A stretch of DNA of 54,060 bases from the NCBI GenBank assembly GCA_903899985.1, contig CAIULL010000270.1, positions 1 through 54,060 on the forward strand. The letters are read 5' to 3'. Under the pieces are notes generated by a model. That model worked only from the letters and a program-made list of their open reading frames with translations, was not told where the DNA came from and did no database searches. The translations under genes were made by a program, and so were the position numbers. The stretch is from an uncultured Schlesneria sp. GTDB lineage: Bacteria; Planctomycetota; Planctomycetia; Planctomycetales; Planctomycetaceae. Numbering within the stretch: position 1 is the first letter of the stretch; each line of letters begins with the position of its first letter. Below, piece by piece: positions 19,873 through 29,215 of this stretch.

Positions 19873-20798
19873 TGCTCAGTCGACTTGGGTATGAGAATCT
19901 CGGTCTTGGGGTCGGCCTTAGATCGGTTCATTTCGATCATATCCTGAAACACAACCCGCCCGTCGACTGGTTTGAAGTGATTTCCGAGAATTACATGGAC
20001 TCACAAGGACGTCCAAGGTACGTGCTAGAACAAATTGCCGAAAGATATCCGATCGTGATGCATGGTGTGTCGCTGTCGATTGGCAGCACTGAACCACTGG
20101 ACTTTGATTATCTTCGAATGCTTAAGCGACTGGCAAAGGCCGTTGACGCCCGGTGGATTTCCGACCATGTCTGTTGGACCGGCATTGCAGGGATGAATAC
20201 ACATGATCTTTTACCACTCCCCTACAATGAAGAATCACTGCGTCACGTCATAGACCGAGTTTCAATCGTTCAAGATGTTCTCGAGCGGCCGTTTGTCCTG
20301 GAAAACCCAAGTAGTTATGTGACATTTGTTGCGTCGACGATGAGTGAAGCCGAATTTATCGCCCGCCTGGCGGATGAGGCTGACTGCGGATTACTTCTTG
20401 ACGTCAATAACGTTTTTGTTTCCGCCAGAAATCATGATTTCGATCCGGTGGAATATTTGCGATCAATGCCGCATGAACGCGTCGTACAGATGCATCTTGC
20501 GGGACACACCAATTGCGGCACGCATTTGATCGATACGCACGACGGACCCGTGATCGATCCGGTCTGGGAACTGTTTCGGCTTGCTCATCTGTCAACAGGC
20601 GGGGTTTCAACACTTCTCGAATGGGACGCAAACATCCCTGACTTCCCAATCGTTCACCAGGAGGTGCTGAAAGCCAAACGAGTTGTCGCCAATGTCCTGA
20701 CAGGGATGTTTGGCTCTTCAGGTTTCACAGTCGACTCAAATGAACGACAGACTATCGTACCCCACCCTTCAATCATGACGACAGCGGATGCCGAGTAA
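19869..20798 (+). CDS. DUF692 family (MbnB/TglH-like multinuclear iron enzyme)
   Basis: 309 aa, a TIM-barrel of the DUF692 (UPF0276) family. Conserved metal and active-site segments are all visible: '[10 protein letters not shown]' (about 37-46), 'MHGVSLSIG', 'WISDHVCW', 'VLENPSSY', '[12 protein letters not shown]', 'VQMHLAGH', 'IDTHDGPV' and 'LLEWDANIP'. Characterised members (MbnB, TglH, ChrH) use two or three irons and O2 to modify cysteine residues in peptides, usually with a partner protein such as MbnC or a DUF2063 protein. No such partner and no obvious short Cys-containing precursor peptide are adjacent here. It overlaps the exported protein gene by four bases and ends at a strong terminator. 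Confidence 0.92.
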   Translation: MMLSRLGYENLGLGVGLRSVHFDHILKHNPPVDWFEVISENYMDSQGRPRYVLEQIAERYPIVMHGVSLSIGSTEPLDFDYLRMLKRLAKAVDARWISDHVCWTGIAGMNTHDLLPLPYNEESLRHVIDRVSIVQDVLERPFVLENPSSYVTFVASTMSEAEFIARLADEADCGLLLDVNNVFVSARNHDFDPVEYLRSMPHERVVQMHLAGHTNCGTHLIDTHDGPVIDPVWELFRLAHLSTGGVSTLLEWDANIPDFPIVHQEVLKAKRVVANVLTGMFGSSGFTVDSNERQTIVPHPSIMTTADAE

Positions 20799-20828
20799 CA
20801 CGGCAGTTGCTTTTAACGTTCAATATGA

Positions 20829-20861
20829 AACGAAGCCCGACTGAATCAGTCGGGCTTCGTT
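20829..20861. terminator. Bidirectional terminator between DUF692 and ahcY
   Basis: A perfect 14-bp inverted repeat, AACGAAGCCCGACT / AGTCGGGCTTCGTT, has a five-base loop GAATC. It lies 30 bases after the DUF692 stop and about 135 bases beyond the convergent ahcY stop. The GC-rich core flanked by A on one side and T on the other suits termination in both directions. Confidence 0.8.
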
Positions 20862-20995
20862 CAAAACTTCGTTGTCGAGAATCTCGTGGTTGGGTCAATT
20901 AACCCTCACCTGCCTGAATCATTCATGATTCATTTCGAAATCCCTGAGTCACAAGGCTAACCTTATATGACGAGGTCAGCCTCATACACTTAAGC

Positions 20996-22390
20996 TTAAT
21001 ATCGGTAGTGGTCTGGCTTGAACGGACCACTGATCGGCAGCCCCAGATACTGGGCCTGCTTTTCCGTGAGCTTCGACAGTTTGACACCAATCTTTTCGAG
21101 GTGGAGACGAGCAACTTCTTCATCCAGCTCCTTCGGAAGACGGTGAACACCGACGGCGAATTTGCTGGCATTGTCCCAAAGGGCCAACTGAGCCATGACC
21201 TGGTTCGTGAAGCTGTTCGACATCACGAACGAAGGATGGCCAGTTGCGCAACCGAGGTTGACGAGACGTCCTTGAGCCAACAGGATCACGCTTCGGCCGG
21301 TGTCTTTGAACGTGTATCGATCAACGGCGCCGACTTCACTTGGCTTAACGTTGACCTTCGTGGCCTTGCCGTTCTTGACCTGAGCTTCCAGCCAGGCGAC
21401 GTCGATTTCGAGGTCAAAGTGACCGATGTTACAAATGATCGCGTCGTTCGGCATCTTGACGATATGCTCGCCGAGAACAATGTCACAGCAGCCGGTCGTT
21501 GTGACGAAGATGTTGCCTTGGGCTGCAGCATCTTCCATCGTCGTGACTTCAAAACCTTCCATCGCCGCTTGAAGAGCACAAATCGGATCGATTTCGGTAA
21601 CGATCACGCGAGCGCCGTAACGCTGCATCGAAATGGCACAACCCTTACCGACGTCGCCGTAACCAGCAACGACACAGACCTTACCTGCGAGCATCACGTC
21701 TGTGGCTCGCTTGATACCGTCAGCCAATGATTCGCGACATCCGTAGAGGTTGTCGAATTTACTCTTTGTTACGGAGTCATTGACGTTGATCGCAGGAACC
21801 TTGAGTTCGCCGCGTTCATGCATTTGAACCAGACGATGCACACCGGTTGTCGTTTCTTCGCTTAAGCCCTTGATCTCCTTGAGCAACTCAGGAAATTTCT
21901 GATGGACCATCGAGGTTAAATCGCCCCCGTCGTCGAGGATCATATTCAGCGGCTTACCGTCGGCGAAGAAGAGTGTTTGCTCGATACACCAATCGAATTC
22001 TTCGTTGGTCATCCCCTTCCACGCATAGACAGGAACGCCCGCAGCAGCGATGGCGGCGGCGGCGTGGTCTTGGGTCGAGAAAATATTGCAGCTGCTCCAT
22101 GTGACTTCAGCACCGAGGGCAGTGAGTGTCTCGATCAAGACGGCGGTTTGAATTGTCATGTGAAGGCAACCGGCGATTCGGGCGCCCTTGAGAGGCTTCG
22201 ATTTGCCGTACTTTTCTCGCAATGCCATCAAACCAGGCATTTCGTTTTCTGCAATTTCAATCTCTTTGCGACCAAATTCCGCAAGTCCGATGTCCTTCAC
22301 TTTATATGGAAGACGCTTAGAATTGGCGGCAGAGTGTGCGGTTTTAGTGGAGTCAGTACTTTTGGACTTAGTCGCTTCAACGGTCGACAT
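20996..22390 (-). CDS. ahcY: Adenosylhomocysteinase
   Basis: This enzyme hydrolyses S-adenosylhomocysteine to adenosine and homocysteine, closing the methylation cycle in the cytoplasm. At 464 aa it carries an N-terminal Ser/Lys-rich extension of about 28 residues before the conserved '[20 protein letters not shown]'. The NAD site reads '[15 protein letters not shown]', the substrate region '[15 protein letters not shown]', and the C-terminus 'PDHYRY' is the family signature. AGAAGGAA precedes the ATG. It is divergent from metF, so both homocysteine-handling genes share one upstream region. Confidence 0.97.
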   Translation of the reverse strand: MSTVEATKSKSTDSTKTAHSAANSKRLPYKVKDIGLAEFGRKEIEIAENEMPGLMALREKYGKSKPLKGARIAGCLHMTIQTAVLIETLTALGAEVTWSSCNIFSTQDHAAAAIAAAGVPVYAWKGMTNEEFDWCIEQTLFFADGKPLNMILDDGGDLTSMVHQKFPELLKEIKGLSEETTTGVHRLVQMHERGELKVPAINVNDSVTKSKFDNLYGCRESLADGIKRATDVMLAGKVCVVAGYGDVGKGCAISMQRYGARVIVTEIDPICALQAAMEGFEVTTMEDAAAQGNIFVTTTGCCDIVLGEHIVKMPNDAIICNIGHFDLEIDVAWLEAQVKNGKATKVNVKPSEVGAVDRYTFKDTGRSVILLAQGRLVNLGCATGHPSFVMSNSFTNQVMAQLALWDNASKFAVGVHRLPKELDEEVARLHLEKIGVKLSKLTEKQAQYLGLPISGPFKPDHYRY

Positions 22391-22850
22391 TTCGACATTC
22401 CTTCTAGGCTTACGTTAACTCGGGGTATTTCTACGTGAAAACCCGAAAATCAAGATCGGGACGTCAAGAACACTTTCAACGACCTGACAAGAATCATCCT
22501 GCATTTGTCAAGTATGGCGATCATGTCACCGATCAACTGTCGAAACAGTATAGCCGCACCGGCAATCAAAGTCTTCCGAACGCAACAAGGAATGTCGATG
22601 AAGAAAAATTCATAAGTTCGTTCGAACAAATATCATGGAAGATTCATGTCCTCGTAATTGTTTAAAATCTTTGATTGTAGGCAGTTAACTGGAAGTTCAC
22701 GCGACTTTCCGTGATATGAAATTTTTCCGTCATGTCCGTTATCGCGTTTTTTGGCAGTCGTCGTTATTTCGGACAATCAATAATGCTGGCAGATTGAAGG
22801 ATGATCGCTTACTCTCGTGGATATCAGTCTTTCGAAAGGGAATCTGCAGC
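22391..22850. promoter_or_regulatory. Shared upstream region of ahcY and metF
   Basis: This 460-base gap separates the divergent ahcY and metF starts and must hold both promoters. I looked for an SAH or SAM riboswitch fold on either strand and did not find one. The open frame of metF extends back to 22716, but that part has no metF homology. No operator could be assigned. Confidence 0.45.
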
Positions 22851-23738
22851 ATGGCAAATAGCACCATTGTTCGTATGCGAGACGTTTATTCCGGCGGTCG
22901 ATTTGGACTGTCGATCGAGATCTTTCCACCCAAAACCGACGAAGGAGATGAAGCGCTTCGCCAAACTTTGAGCGAAATAATCCCGTTTGGTCCGGCTTTC
23001 GTTTCGTGTACTTACGGTGCGGGAGGCTCAACAAGCAAAAGAACGGTGGAATGGTGCAAGGAAATCCAGGAGCGGTTCCATACAACGTCCACGGCGCATT
23101 TCACCTGTGTCGGCAGCACGCAGGATCAGCTGATCGATTGGTTACGTTTCGCCTGGTCGGCCGGAATTCGGAATATCATGGCCCTTCGCGGCGATGCTCC
23201 CGCAGGTCAAACCGAATTTCAAGCAATCACTGGCGGACTGAACCATGCCAACGAACTCGTCAGCCTGATTCGAGAATACTTCCCCGAGATGGGGATTGGT
23301 GTTGCGGGCTACCCGGAAAAACATCCAGAATCACCAAGCCTGGACCTCGACTTTGAGAATCTGGTCCGTAAGGTCCGATGTGGTGCGGATGCAATTTTCA
23401 CACAACTCTTCTTCGACAATACAAGCTTTTTTCGCTTTCGCGATCGCGTGAATCGCAGCGAACTCGGTGTGCCACTGATTCCGGGTATCATGCCAATCAC
23501 GGAATTCGCTCGAATCCAGCGAATCACGTCCATGTGCGGAGCAACGATGCCGCAGTCATTAGCCGCCAGGCTCGAAGCCGCGAAAGACAATAAGGAAGAT
23601 CAGTATAAAATTGGTGTTGAATTCGCAATTGCACAATGCCGCGAACTGATCGATCAGGGTGTTAACGGTATTCACTTTTATATTTTGAATAAGAGCCATG
23701 CAGGTCGCGAGATCCTTAATGGACTAGGGTTTTCATGA
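22851..23738 (+). CDS. metF: Methylenetetrahydrofolate reductase
   Basis: This flavin enzyme reduces 5,10-methylene-THF to 5-methyl-THF for methionine synthesis. It has 295 aa, the bacterial MetF length. The family opening 'GLSIEIFPPKTDEGDEAL' comes near residue 20. Then 'FVSCTYGAGGSTSKRTVEW', 'HFTCVGSTQDQL', 'NIMALRGDAPAG', 'DAIFTQLFFDN' and 'IPGIMPI' follow in order. I chose the ATG at 22851 because AAGGGAA lies upstream and the extra 45 codons before it in the open frame show no homology. The last four bases overlap rlmN, so they form an operon. Confidence 0.96.
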   Translation: MANSTIVRMRDVYSGGRFGLSIEIFPPKTDEGDEALRQTLSEIIPFGPAFVSCTYGAGGSTSKRTVEWCKEIQERFHTTSTAHFTCVGSTQDQLIDWLRFAWSAGIRNIMALRGDAPAGQTEFQAITGGLNHANELVSLIREYFPEMGIGVAGYPEKHPESPSLDLDFENLVRKVRCGADAIFTQLFFDNTSFFRFRDRVNRSELGVPLIPGIMPITEFARIQRITSMCGATMPQSLAARLEAAKDNKEDQYKIGVEFAIAQCRELIDQGVNGIHFYILNKSHAGREILNGLGFS

Positions 23739-24811
23739 TCCCAATTCCGCAGCTTGAAGCGCCGACGGCGAAGCCTCGAGTCTATGAACTTGATGCCGAC
23801 GGGCTGGCGGCATGGTGTGAAGCCGCAGGATTTCCAGCGTATCGAGCGGAACAGATCAGACGGTGGGTCTTTGGTCGTAGAGCGAACGACTTTGCAGAAA
23901 TGCATGATATTCCAGCGGCATTGCGAGCCGCTCTGTCAAACAATTTCTCTTTATTCCCAGCGCGTCGTGCACAACATCAGGTTGCGATCGATCGAACGGA
24001 AAAGCTGCTTCTGGAACTTCACGACGGTCAGTTTATCGAGTGCGTGTTGATGCGCGAGCCCGATCGACGCACCATTTGCATTTCAACACAAGTTGGCTGT
24101 GCGATGGGGTGCGTCTTTTGTGCCAGTGGTCTATTAGGACTAAAACGGAACCTGACGACCGGCGAGATTCTCGAGCAAGTGCTGCGACTCGATCGATTGC
24201 TGCAGAAGGGTGAGCAGATCACGAATGTCGTCGTCATGGGAATCGGTGAGCCGCTTGCGAATCTCAAGTCACTTATCCCTGCCCTCGACACGCTCAATGA
24301 AAAGGGTGGACTTGGACTTGGGGCTCGACGGATCACGATTTCCACCGTGGGATTGCCGGAAAAAATTCGCGAACTGGCACAGCTCGGTAAGCAATACAAT
24401 TTAGCGATTTCGCTTCACGCTCCCAACGACGAATTACGTAATCAACTTGTTCCGGTGAATGACAAGATTGGTGTTGATGCGATCCTCGAAGCGGCGGATG
24501 ACTTCTTCGCAATGACCGGTCGTCGAGTCACTTACGAATACGTACTTCTGTCGGGGGTCAATGACGAACCGCAGCATGCTCGGCAATTGGCAAAGCGACT
24601 TCAATCGAGAATTGCACATGTCAATCTGATACCAATGAACGGTGTCACAGAACTGGAATTCGTTGCCCCAACAGCACCTCGTACCGACGAGTTCGTACAG
24701 ATTCTTGAATCCTTTGGCATCCCGGCTACGGTGCGAAAACGCAAGGGGGCCGATATTGATGCCGCATGCGGTCAACTGCGATTAGCACAAGAACAGAATG
24801 CGCAGTTGTAA
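23735..24811 (+). CDS. rlmN: 23S rRNA (adenine-C2)-methyltransferase RlmN
   Basis: A radical SAM enzyme that methylates A2503 of 23S rRNA and also A37 of some tRNAs. It has 358 aa. The radical SAM cluster motif C-x3-C-x2-C is in 'CAMGCVFC' (about residues 123-130), preceded by 'CISTQVG'. Further family segments are 'NVVVMGIGEPLAN', 'ITISTVGLPEKI', 'LAISLHAPND' and 'RKRKGADIDAACGQL', the last carrying the C-terminal methyl-carrying Cys. It overlaps metF by four bases (ATGA). Both consume or support SAM metabolism, which fits the ahcY neighbour. Confidence 0.97.
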   Translation: MIPIPQLEAPTAKPRVYELDADGLAAWCEAAGFPAYRAEQIRRWVFGRRANDFAEMHDIPAALRAALSNNFSLFPARRAQHQVAIDRTEKLLLELHDGQFIECVLMREPDRRTICISTQVGCAMGCVFCASGLLGLKRNLTTGEILEQVLRLDRLLQKGEQITNVVVMGIGEPLANLKSLIPALDTLNEKGGLGLGARRITISTVGLPEKIRELAQLGKQYNLAISLHAPNDELRNQLVPVNDKIGVDAILEAADDFFAMTGRRVTYEYVLLSGVNDEPQHARQLAKRLQSRIAHVNLIPMNGVTELEFVAPTAPRTDEFVQILESFGIPATVRKRKGADIDAACGQLRLAQEQNAQL

Positions 24812-24901
24812 AATGATTCTGATCATTCGCATTGGAGTTCGTTGATTTCTATTATGATGCCCTGACAGGTTCTGCTCTTTATTCCTGAACAGGGACACAT
24901 C

Positions 24902-27127
24902 ATGACCGATCGGCTTTCAACGAATCGTCGTACTGCTCTTAAAGCCGGTGCTGCGGCGATCACTGCCCTGAATACAGCTTTCGTTTCCCAACGAGCGTTT
25001 GCAGAATCGTCTCGGGTCCTGCCTGCCGGATCACTCCCAGGTGACACGAGACTTGGGGCATTGAAAGACCTGGATGCCTATTTTCCGTGGACGCCCAGCA
25101 AAAGCCCAAGTGAATGGACGAAACGATCCGAGTTTGTCCGTCGTCAGCTGCTCGTTGCCACCGGGCTCTGGCCGATCCCAACAAAACAGCCATTGAATGC
25201 CGTTGTCCACGGAAAAGTCGAACGAGACGATTACACCGTCGAGCGAGTGATTCTCCAAACGGGAGACATGCTTTACTGTACGGGCAGCCTCTATCGACCA
25301 AAGTCCAAGCCAGATGGAAAGTACCCGGCAGTGCTTTGCCCCCACGGCCATTGGGCAAACGGTCGATTCTACGAACATACGGAGGCCATGTTTAAACAGG
25401 AACTCGAATCAAAAGCCGAATCACTTCCTGGCGGACGATATCCACTCCAGGCTCGCTGTGTTCAACTCGCCCGAATGGGATGCATCGTGTTCCTGTACGA
25501 CATGCTGGGTTATGCCGACGGAGGACCCCTCACCCACGAACTGGCCCACGGCTTCAAAATCCAGAGACCCGATCTCAGCCAACCCGATCATTGGGGACTT
25601 TTCAGTGCTCAATCCGAATTACGCTGCCTGAATATCGTCGGATTACAAACCTGGAATTCCGTCAGAGCACTCGATTGGATCAGCTCGATGGACGACGTCG
25701 ATCCAACTCGGATCGGCGTAACAGGAGCAAGCGGCGGTGGAACGCAAACGTTCCTCTTAGGCGGTGTTGACCCGCGTCCCGCTGCGTTTTTCCCCGCCGT
25801 CATGGTCTCAACCTCGATGCAGGGTGGATGTACCTGTGAAAATGCCAGCTATCTGAGGGTAAACACCGGCAACATCGAATTGGCCGCACTCCTGGCACCT
25901 CGCCCCCTTGGCATGACTGCCGCTGATGACTGGACGAAAGAACTGGAAACCAAAGGCCTGCCCGAACTGAAACAGCATTACGCGATGCTTGGCGTCCCTG
26001 ACAACGTGCAGGGTAAGTATCGTCCCTTCCCACATAACTACAATCAGCCTAGCCGTCTGGCGATGTATGAGTTCTTCAATAAGCATTTGAAACTGGGTCA
26101 ACAGAGCCCCATCGTCGAACGTGACTTCGTTCCGTTGACGAAAGCCGAAGCCACCGTCTGGGACGCCCAGCACCCCGCGCCGGCACCGACCGTCGAGAAT
26201 GAACTGAAAATCGTTCGTGGCTTTGCTGCCGATCAAGACCAACAACTCGCCGCATTGACTCCAAAGGACGGCGAATCACTCAACAAATTCCGCGAAGTCA
26301 TCGGCGGGGCATGGGACGTGATGATCGGTCGCAAGCTTCCCGGCGGGGATGAGGTCACCCAGGAGAACAAAAGCAAAGTTGAGGGTGATGACGGCATCAG
26401 GTTCCATACCGTTATTCGGCTGGCGAAGCATGGTGAAGAGATTCCGACCTTGTTCTTCCTTCCACGAAATTGGAACAAGCACGTTGCGGTCTGGATCACC
26501 GACGATGGAAAAGCGTCGCTGATCAATGGTGACGGTACGCCGAAAGCCGAAGTCCAGCAGCTATTGAACGCAGGGGTTTCCGTCGCCATTCCCGACCTGC
26601 TTTATCAGGGTGAATTCCTTGCCGATGGCCAACCACTGACACAAGCAAAGAAAGTGAAGAACCCCCGCGAGTTCGTGGGGTACACGCTGGGCTACAATTA
26701 TCCTCTGTTCTCGCAACGTGTGCACGATGTCCTGACAATGATCGCGTTCTGTCGGTTCAGCAAATATGAGCCTGCGGGGGTCCACCTCATCGGGCTCGGT
26801 CGTACGGCTGGCCCGATTGCCGCTGCGGCCGCGTTCCAGGCCGGTGATGCCGTCAACAAAGTTGCAATCAGCACTCGAGGTTATCGCTTCGCATCGATCA
26901 CCCAGGCCTACGATCCGATGCTCGTACCAGGTGCTGTCAAATACGGCGATGTCCAGGGTTTACTCGCGTTGACCGCACCACATCCTCTCTGGTTATCAGG
27001 TGAAGGCGATCAGACTCCAACGTTGATTTCAAAGACGTACCAGGCCGCGAAAGGCCCGCAAGTCGTTTCGTATGCAGGACCAGTGGCCAGCGAAGCTGAC
27101 GCTGCTGTCAAGTGGCTCTTGTCGTAG
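24902..27127 (+). CDS. Tat-exported double alpha/beta-hydrolase (acetylesterase-like), 741 aa
   Basis: An N-terminal Tat-like signal ('NRRTALKAGAAAITALNTAF') is cleaved near RAFA. The first alpha/beta-hydrolase domain (about 50-400) has 'AVLCPHGHW' at the oxyanion region, the nucleophile elbow in 'IGVTGASGGGTQTFLL' and a late His in 'PFPHNYNQPSR', so it looks active. The second half (about 480-741) has the same fold pattern, but its elbow reads 'IGLGRTAGPIA', without a Ser nucleophile, so it is probably degenerate. Relatives are planctomycete acetylxylan-esterase-like proteins. The likely role is extracytoplasmic deacylation of polysaccharides. GGGA lies upstream of the ATG. Confidence 0.85.
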   Translation: MTDRLSTNRRTALKAGAAAITALNTAFVSQRAFAESSRVLPAGSLPGDTRLGALKDLDAYFPWTPSKSPSEWTKRSEFVRRQLLVATGLWPIPTKQPLNAVVHGKVERDDYTVERVILQTGDMLYCTGSLYRPKSKPDGKYPAVLCPHGHWANGRFYEHTEAMFKQELESKAESLPGGRYPLQARCVQLARMGCIVFLYDMLGYADGGPLTHELAHGFKIQRPDLSQPDHWGLFSAQSELRCLNIVGLQTWNSVRALDWISSMDDVDPTRIGVTGASGGGTQTFLLGGVDPRPAAFFPAVMVSTSMQGGCTCENASYLRVNTGNIELAALLAPRPLGMTAADDWTKELETKGLPELKQHYAMLGVPDNVQGKYRPFPHNYNQPSRLAMYEFFNKHLKLGQQSPIVERDFVPLTKAEATVWDAQHPAPAPTVENELKIVRGFAADQDQQLAALTPKDGESLNKFREVIGGAWDVMIGRKLPGGDEVTQENKSKVEGDDGIRFHTVIRLAKHGEEIPTLFFLPRNWNKHVAVWITDDGKASLINGDGTPKAEVQQLLNAGVSVAIPDLLYQGEFLADGQPLTQAKKVKNPREFVGYTLGYNYPLFSQRVHDVLTMIAFCRFSKYEPAGVHLIGLGRTAGPIAAAAAFQAGDAVNKVAISTRGYRFASITQAYDPMLVPGAVKYGDVQGLLALTAPHPLWLSGEGDQTPTLISKTYQAAKGPQVVSYAGPVASEADAAVKWLLS

Positions 27128-27164
27128 CCCCGCGATCTTCGTCTTTGACAAATGAGGTCGTCAC

Positions 27165-27650
27165 ATGTCCGAAGAATTCTCGACGGTCGATTCGTTCTGG
27201 TCAGTGGAAGAAGCTCAGCTGGCCAGAATTCAGTTGGAAATGGAAGGGGTCCACGCGCACCTCGACGATGAATATTTCGTGCGCATGGCTTGGATCGATG
27301 CCAACGCCATTAGCGGTGTGAAGCTGCGAGTGAAGTCTGCCGATGGCGTTCGTGCCCGAGAGATCCTTCGTTCAGAATCCCAGTCCAACCTGACCGATGA
27401 GCAACTTCGCACTCAATCCATCCTGGAAACCGATCCCAACCACGCCGTCGATTCTTTAAATCCGGACGATGACGATACGCAAGTCGAAACGACACGAGGC
27501 ATCCTGGCTGCGATGCGATTCATTAAGGCCCCTGTGATCTGGGTTCTTTATCTGGCACCACAGGCCCTTTGGGTAATGCTGTTTTTTTCCTACGTTTTCA
27601 GCCGCCTCGTTGAGGAAGCTTTGGACCACTCATTGTTCAGCCCCGGTTAA
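27165..27650 (+). CDS. DUF2007 domain protein with C-terminal membrane segment
   Basis: 161 aa. Residues of about 8-70 ('FWSVEEAQLARIQLEMEGVHAHLDDEYFVRM...GVKLRVKSADGVRAREIL') form a DUF2007 domain, a small ferredoxin-like fold common in planctomycetes and proposed, without proof, to act in signalling. The acidic middle part is followed by one clear membrane helix ('IWVLYLAPQALWVMLFFSYVF'). GAGG stands seven bases before the ATG. It lies 37 bases after the hydrolase and may be co-transcribed with it. Confidence 0.85.
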   Translation: MSEEFSTVDSFWSVEEAQLARIQLEMEGVHAHLDDEYFVRMAWIDANAISGVKLRVKSADGVRAREILRSESQSNLTDEQLRTQSILETDPNHAVDSLNPDDDDTQVETTRGILAAMRFIKAPVIWVLYLAPQALWVMLFFSYVFSRLVEEALDHSLFSPG

Positions 27651-27781
27651 CGCAGACTTCATGGGTCGATATAAGAGCCTTTGTACTGTCGGTGACGAAT
27701 CAAGAAAGCATTGCGAATACTCAACTTCAATTCCATCCGGTAAGACAGGCCTTCGTTGTCGCAACGCGTCATCACGACGAA

Positions 27782-29215
27782 TCACGCAAGGATTTCATGT
27801 ACGACTCTCGCCTCCGTGACTCGTGAATCGGTGAGTGTTTCCTCGCTCCCCTGATGAGAATATGCCAAACGGTTATGATCGATCCCGAGCTGATGTAGCA
27901 GCGTCGCATGCAGATCCGGCACACTCATTCGATTCTCAACCGATCGATAGCCAACCTCGTCCGTGGCACCATACACGAGTCCTGCCTTGAATCCGCCGCC
28001 AGCGAGAATCGCACTGAATGCATTTCGGTTGTGATCGCGGCCCAGGCCGTTTTGCGATACGGGCAGCCGACCAAACTCACCAGACCAGATCACGATGGTC
28101 GAATCAAGCAGACCTCGTTGCTTCAAATCCTTGATCAATGCTCCTGATGGCTGATCACATCGTTTGCAGATCGCCTCGTTCTCTGTCTTCGTATTACTAT
28201 GAGCGTCCCAGGGTTGGAACTGAGGTTTCACGGGTGGAAAGACTTGCACGAATCGAACACCACTTTCAACCAGTCGGCGAGCCATCAAACAACGAGTCCC
28301 GTAACCGGCGGAGTCAGGATTCTCCAGGCCATACATCCGTTTTGTTTCGGCTGTCTCTTTCGACAAATCGAGCAAATCACCGGTTGCCAACTGCATTCGC
28401 GCGGCCAGTTCGTAATTGCTGATCCTCGCTTCAAGTTCGGATTCATCCGGATACTTACTAAACTGCTCACGATTCAGCTGAGACAACAGGTCAAGCTGAT
28501 TCCGCCTGAGTGAATCCGGCACTGGCGTCGGTGGCTGAAGGTTCAGGACCGGAGATCCCACCGTGGCGATCTCGGTCCCACGATGAACTGCAGGAAGCCA
28601 GCCATTCTGCCACAACAAAGTTCCGCTGGTGTTGTATCCCTCGGGGTCCCGCAGCACGAGATACGCGGGTAAGTTCTCGTTCTCGGTCCCCAGTCCGTAA
28701 CTGATCCAAGAGCCCAGCGCCGGACGACCGGGAAAAATCTTGCCCGTATTCAGCAGTACCAGTCCCTCAGTGTGATTGTTGTGTTCGGAGTACATCGAAC
28801 GGACCATACAAAAGTCATCCGCCGTCGATCCAAGATGCGGCAGCAACGTCGACATTTCGGTCCCGCTCTGACCGTACTTCTGAAACTGCAGCGGACATGC
28901 CATCAACTTGTCCGAGTTCCCCGGCTGAAACGTCTCCACCGTCAACGTCTGGCCAGCACGCTTTGTCAGTTCCGGTTTGGGATCAAAGAGATCCATCTGA
29001 CTCGGTCCGCCATTCTGCATGAGCATGATGACGGCATTCGCACGTGGCTTAAAATGAGTGCGACTGGAAGCAATCGCCCCTCGCGTTGCCGACGGTTCCG
29101 ACGCACGAGCCGATTCTCGTAACGAGAGTGCCTCAAAGGCTAACCCGCCAAAGCCGAGTGCCGAGGTCCGTAGCATCGATCGACGAGACATCGTAATCAT
29201 CAGTTCTTTTTCCAT
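27782..29215 (-). CDS. DUF1501 protein, second copy
   Basis: 477 aa with a Tat-type start ('MSRRSMLRTSALGFGGLAFEAL'; this Met is residue 9 of the frame and may be the true start). DUF1501 landmarks are 'MQNGGPSQMDLFDPKPEL', 'PWDAHSN', 'SGEFGRLP' and 'GRDHNRNAF'. Its start codon overlaps the stop of the upstream DUF1549/DUF1553 gene by one base (TGATG), so translation is coupled. It is closer in layout to the copy at 7343 than to the one at 32135. Substrate unknown. Confidence 0.93.
   Translation of the reverse strand: MEKELMITMSRRSMLRTSALGFGGLAFEALSLRESARASEPSATRGAIASSRTHFKPRANAVIMLMQNGGPSQMDLFDPKPELTKRAGQTLTVETFQPGNSDKLMACPLQFQKYGQSGTEMSTLLPHLGSTADDFCMVRSMYSEHNNHTEGLVLLNTGKIFPGRPALGSWISYGLGTENENLPAYLVLRDPEGYNTSGTLLWQNGWLPAVHRGTEIATVGSPVLNLQPPTPVPDSLRRNQLDLLSQLNREQFSKYPDESELEARISNYELAARMQLATGDLLDLSKETAETKRMYGLENPDSAGYGTRCLMARRLVESGVRFVQVFPPVKPQFQPWDAHSNTKTENEAICKRCDQPSGALIKDLKQRGLLDSTIVIWSGEFGRLPVSQNGLGRDHNRNAFSAILAGGGFKAGLVYGATDEVGYRSVENRMSVPDLHATLLHQLGIDHNRLAYSHQGSEETLTDSRVTEARVVHEILA

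Noticed and set aside
21008-21730. 240-codon plus-strand frame
   Set aside because: It is antisense to ahcY, which is unmistakable.
22391-22850. Possible SAH or SAM riboswitch upstream of ahcY or metF
   Set aside because: I looked for the conserved core and stems on both strands and could not build them.
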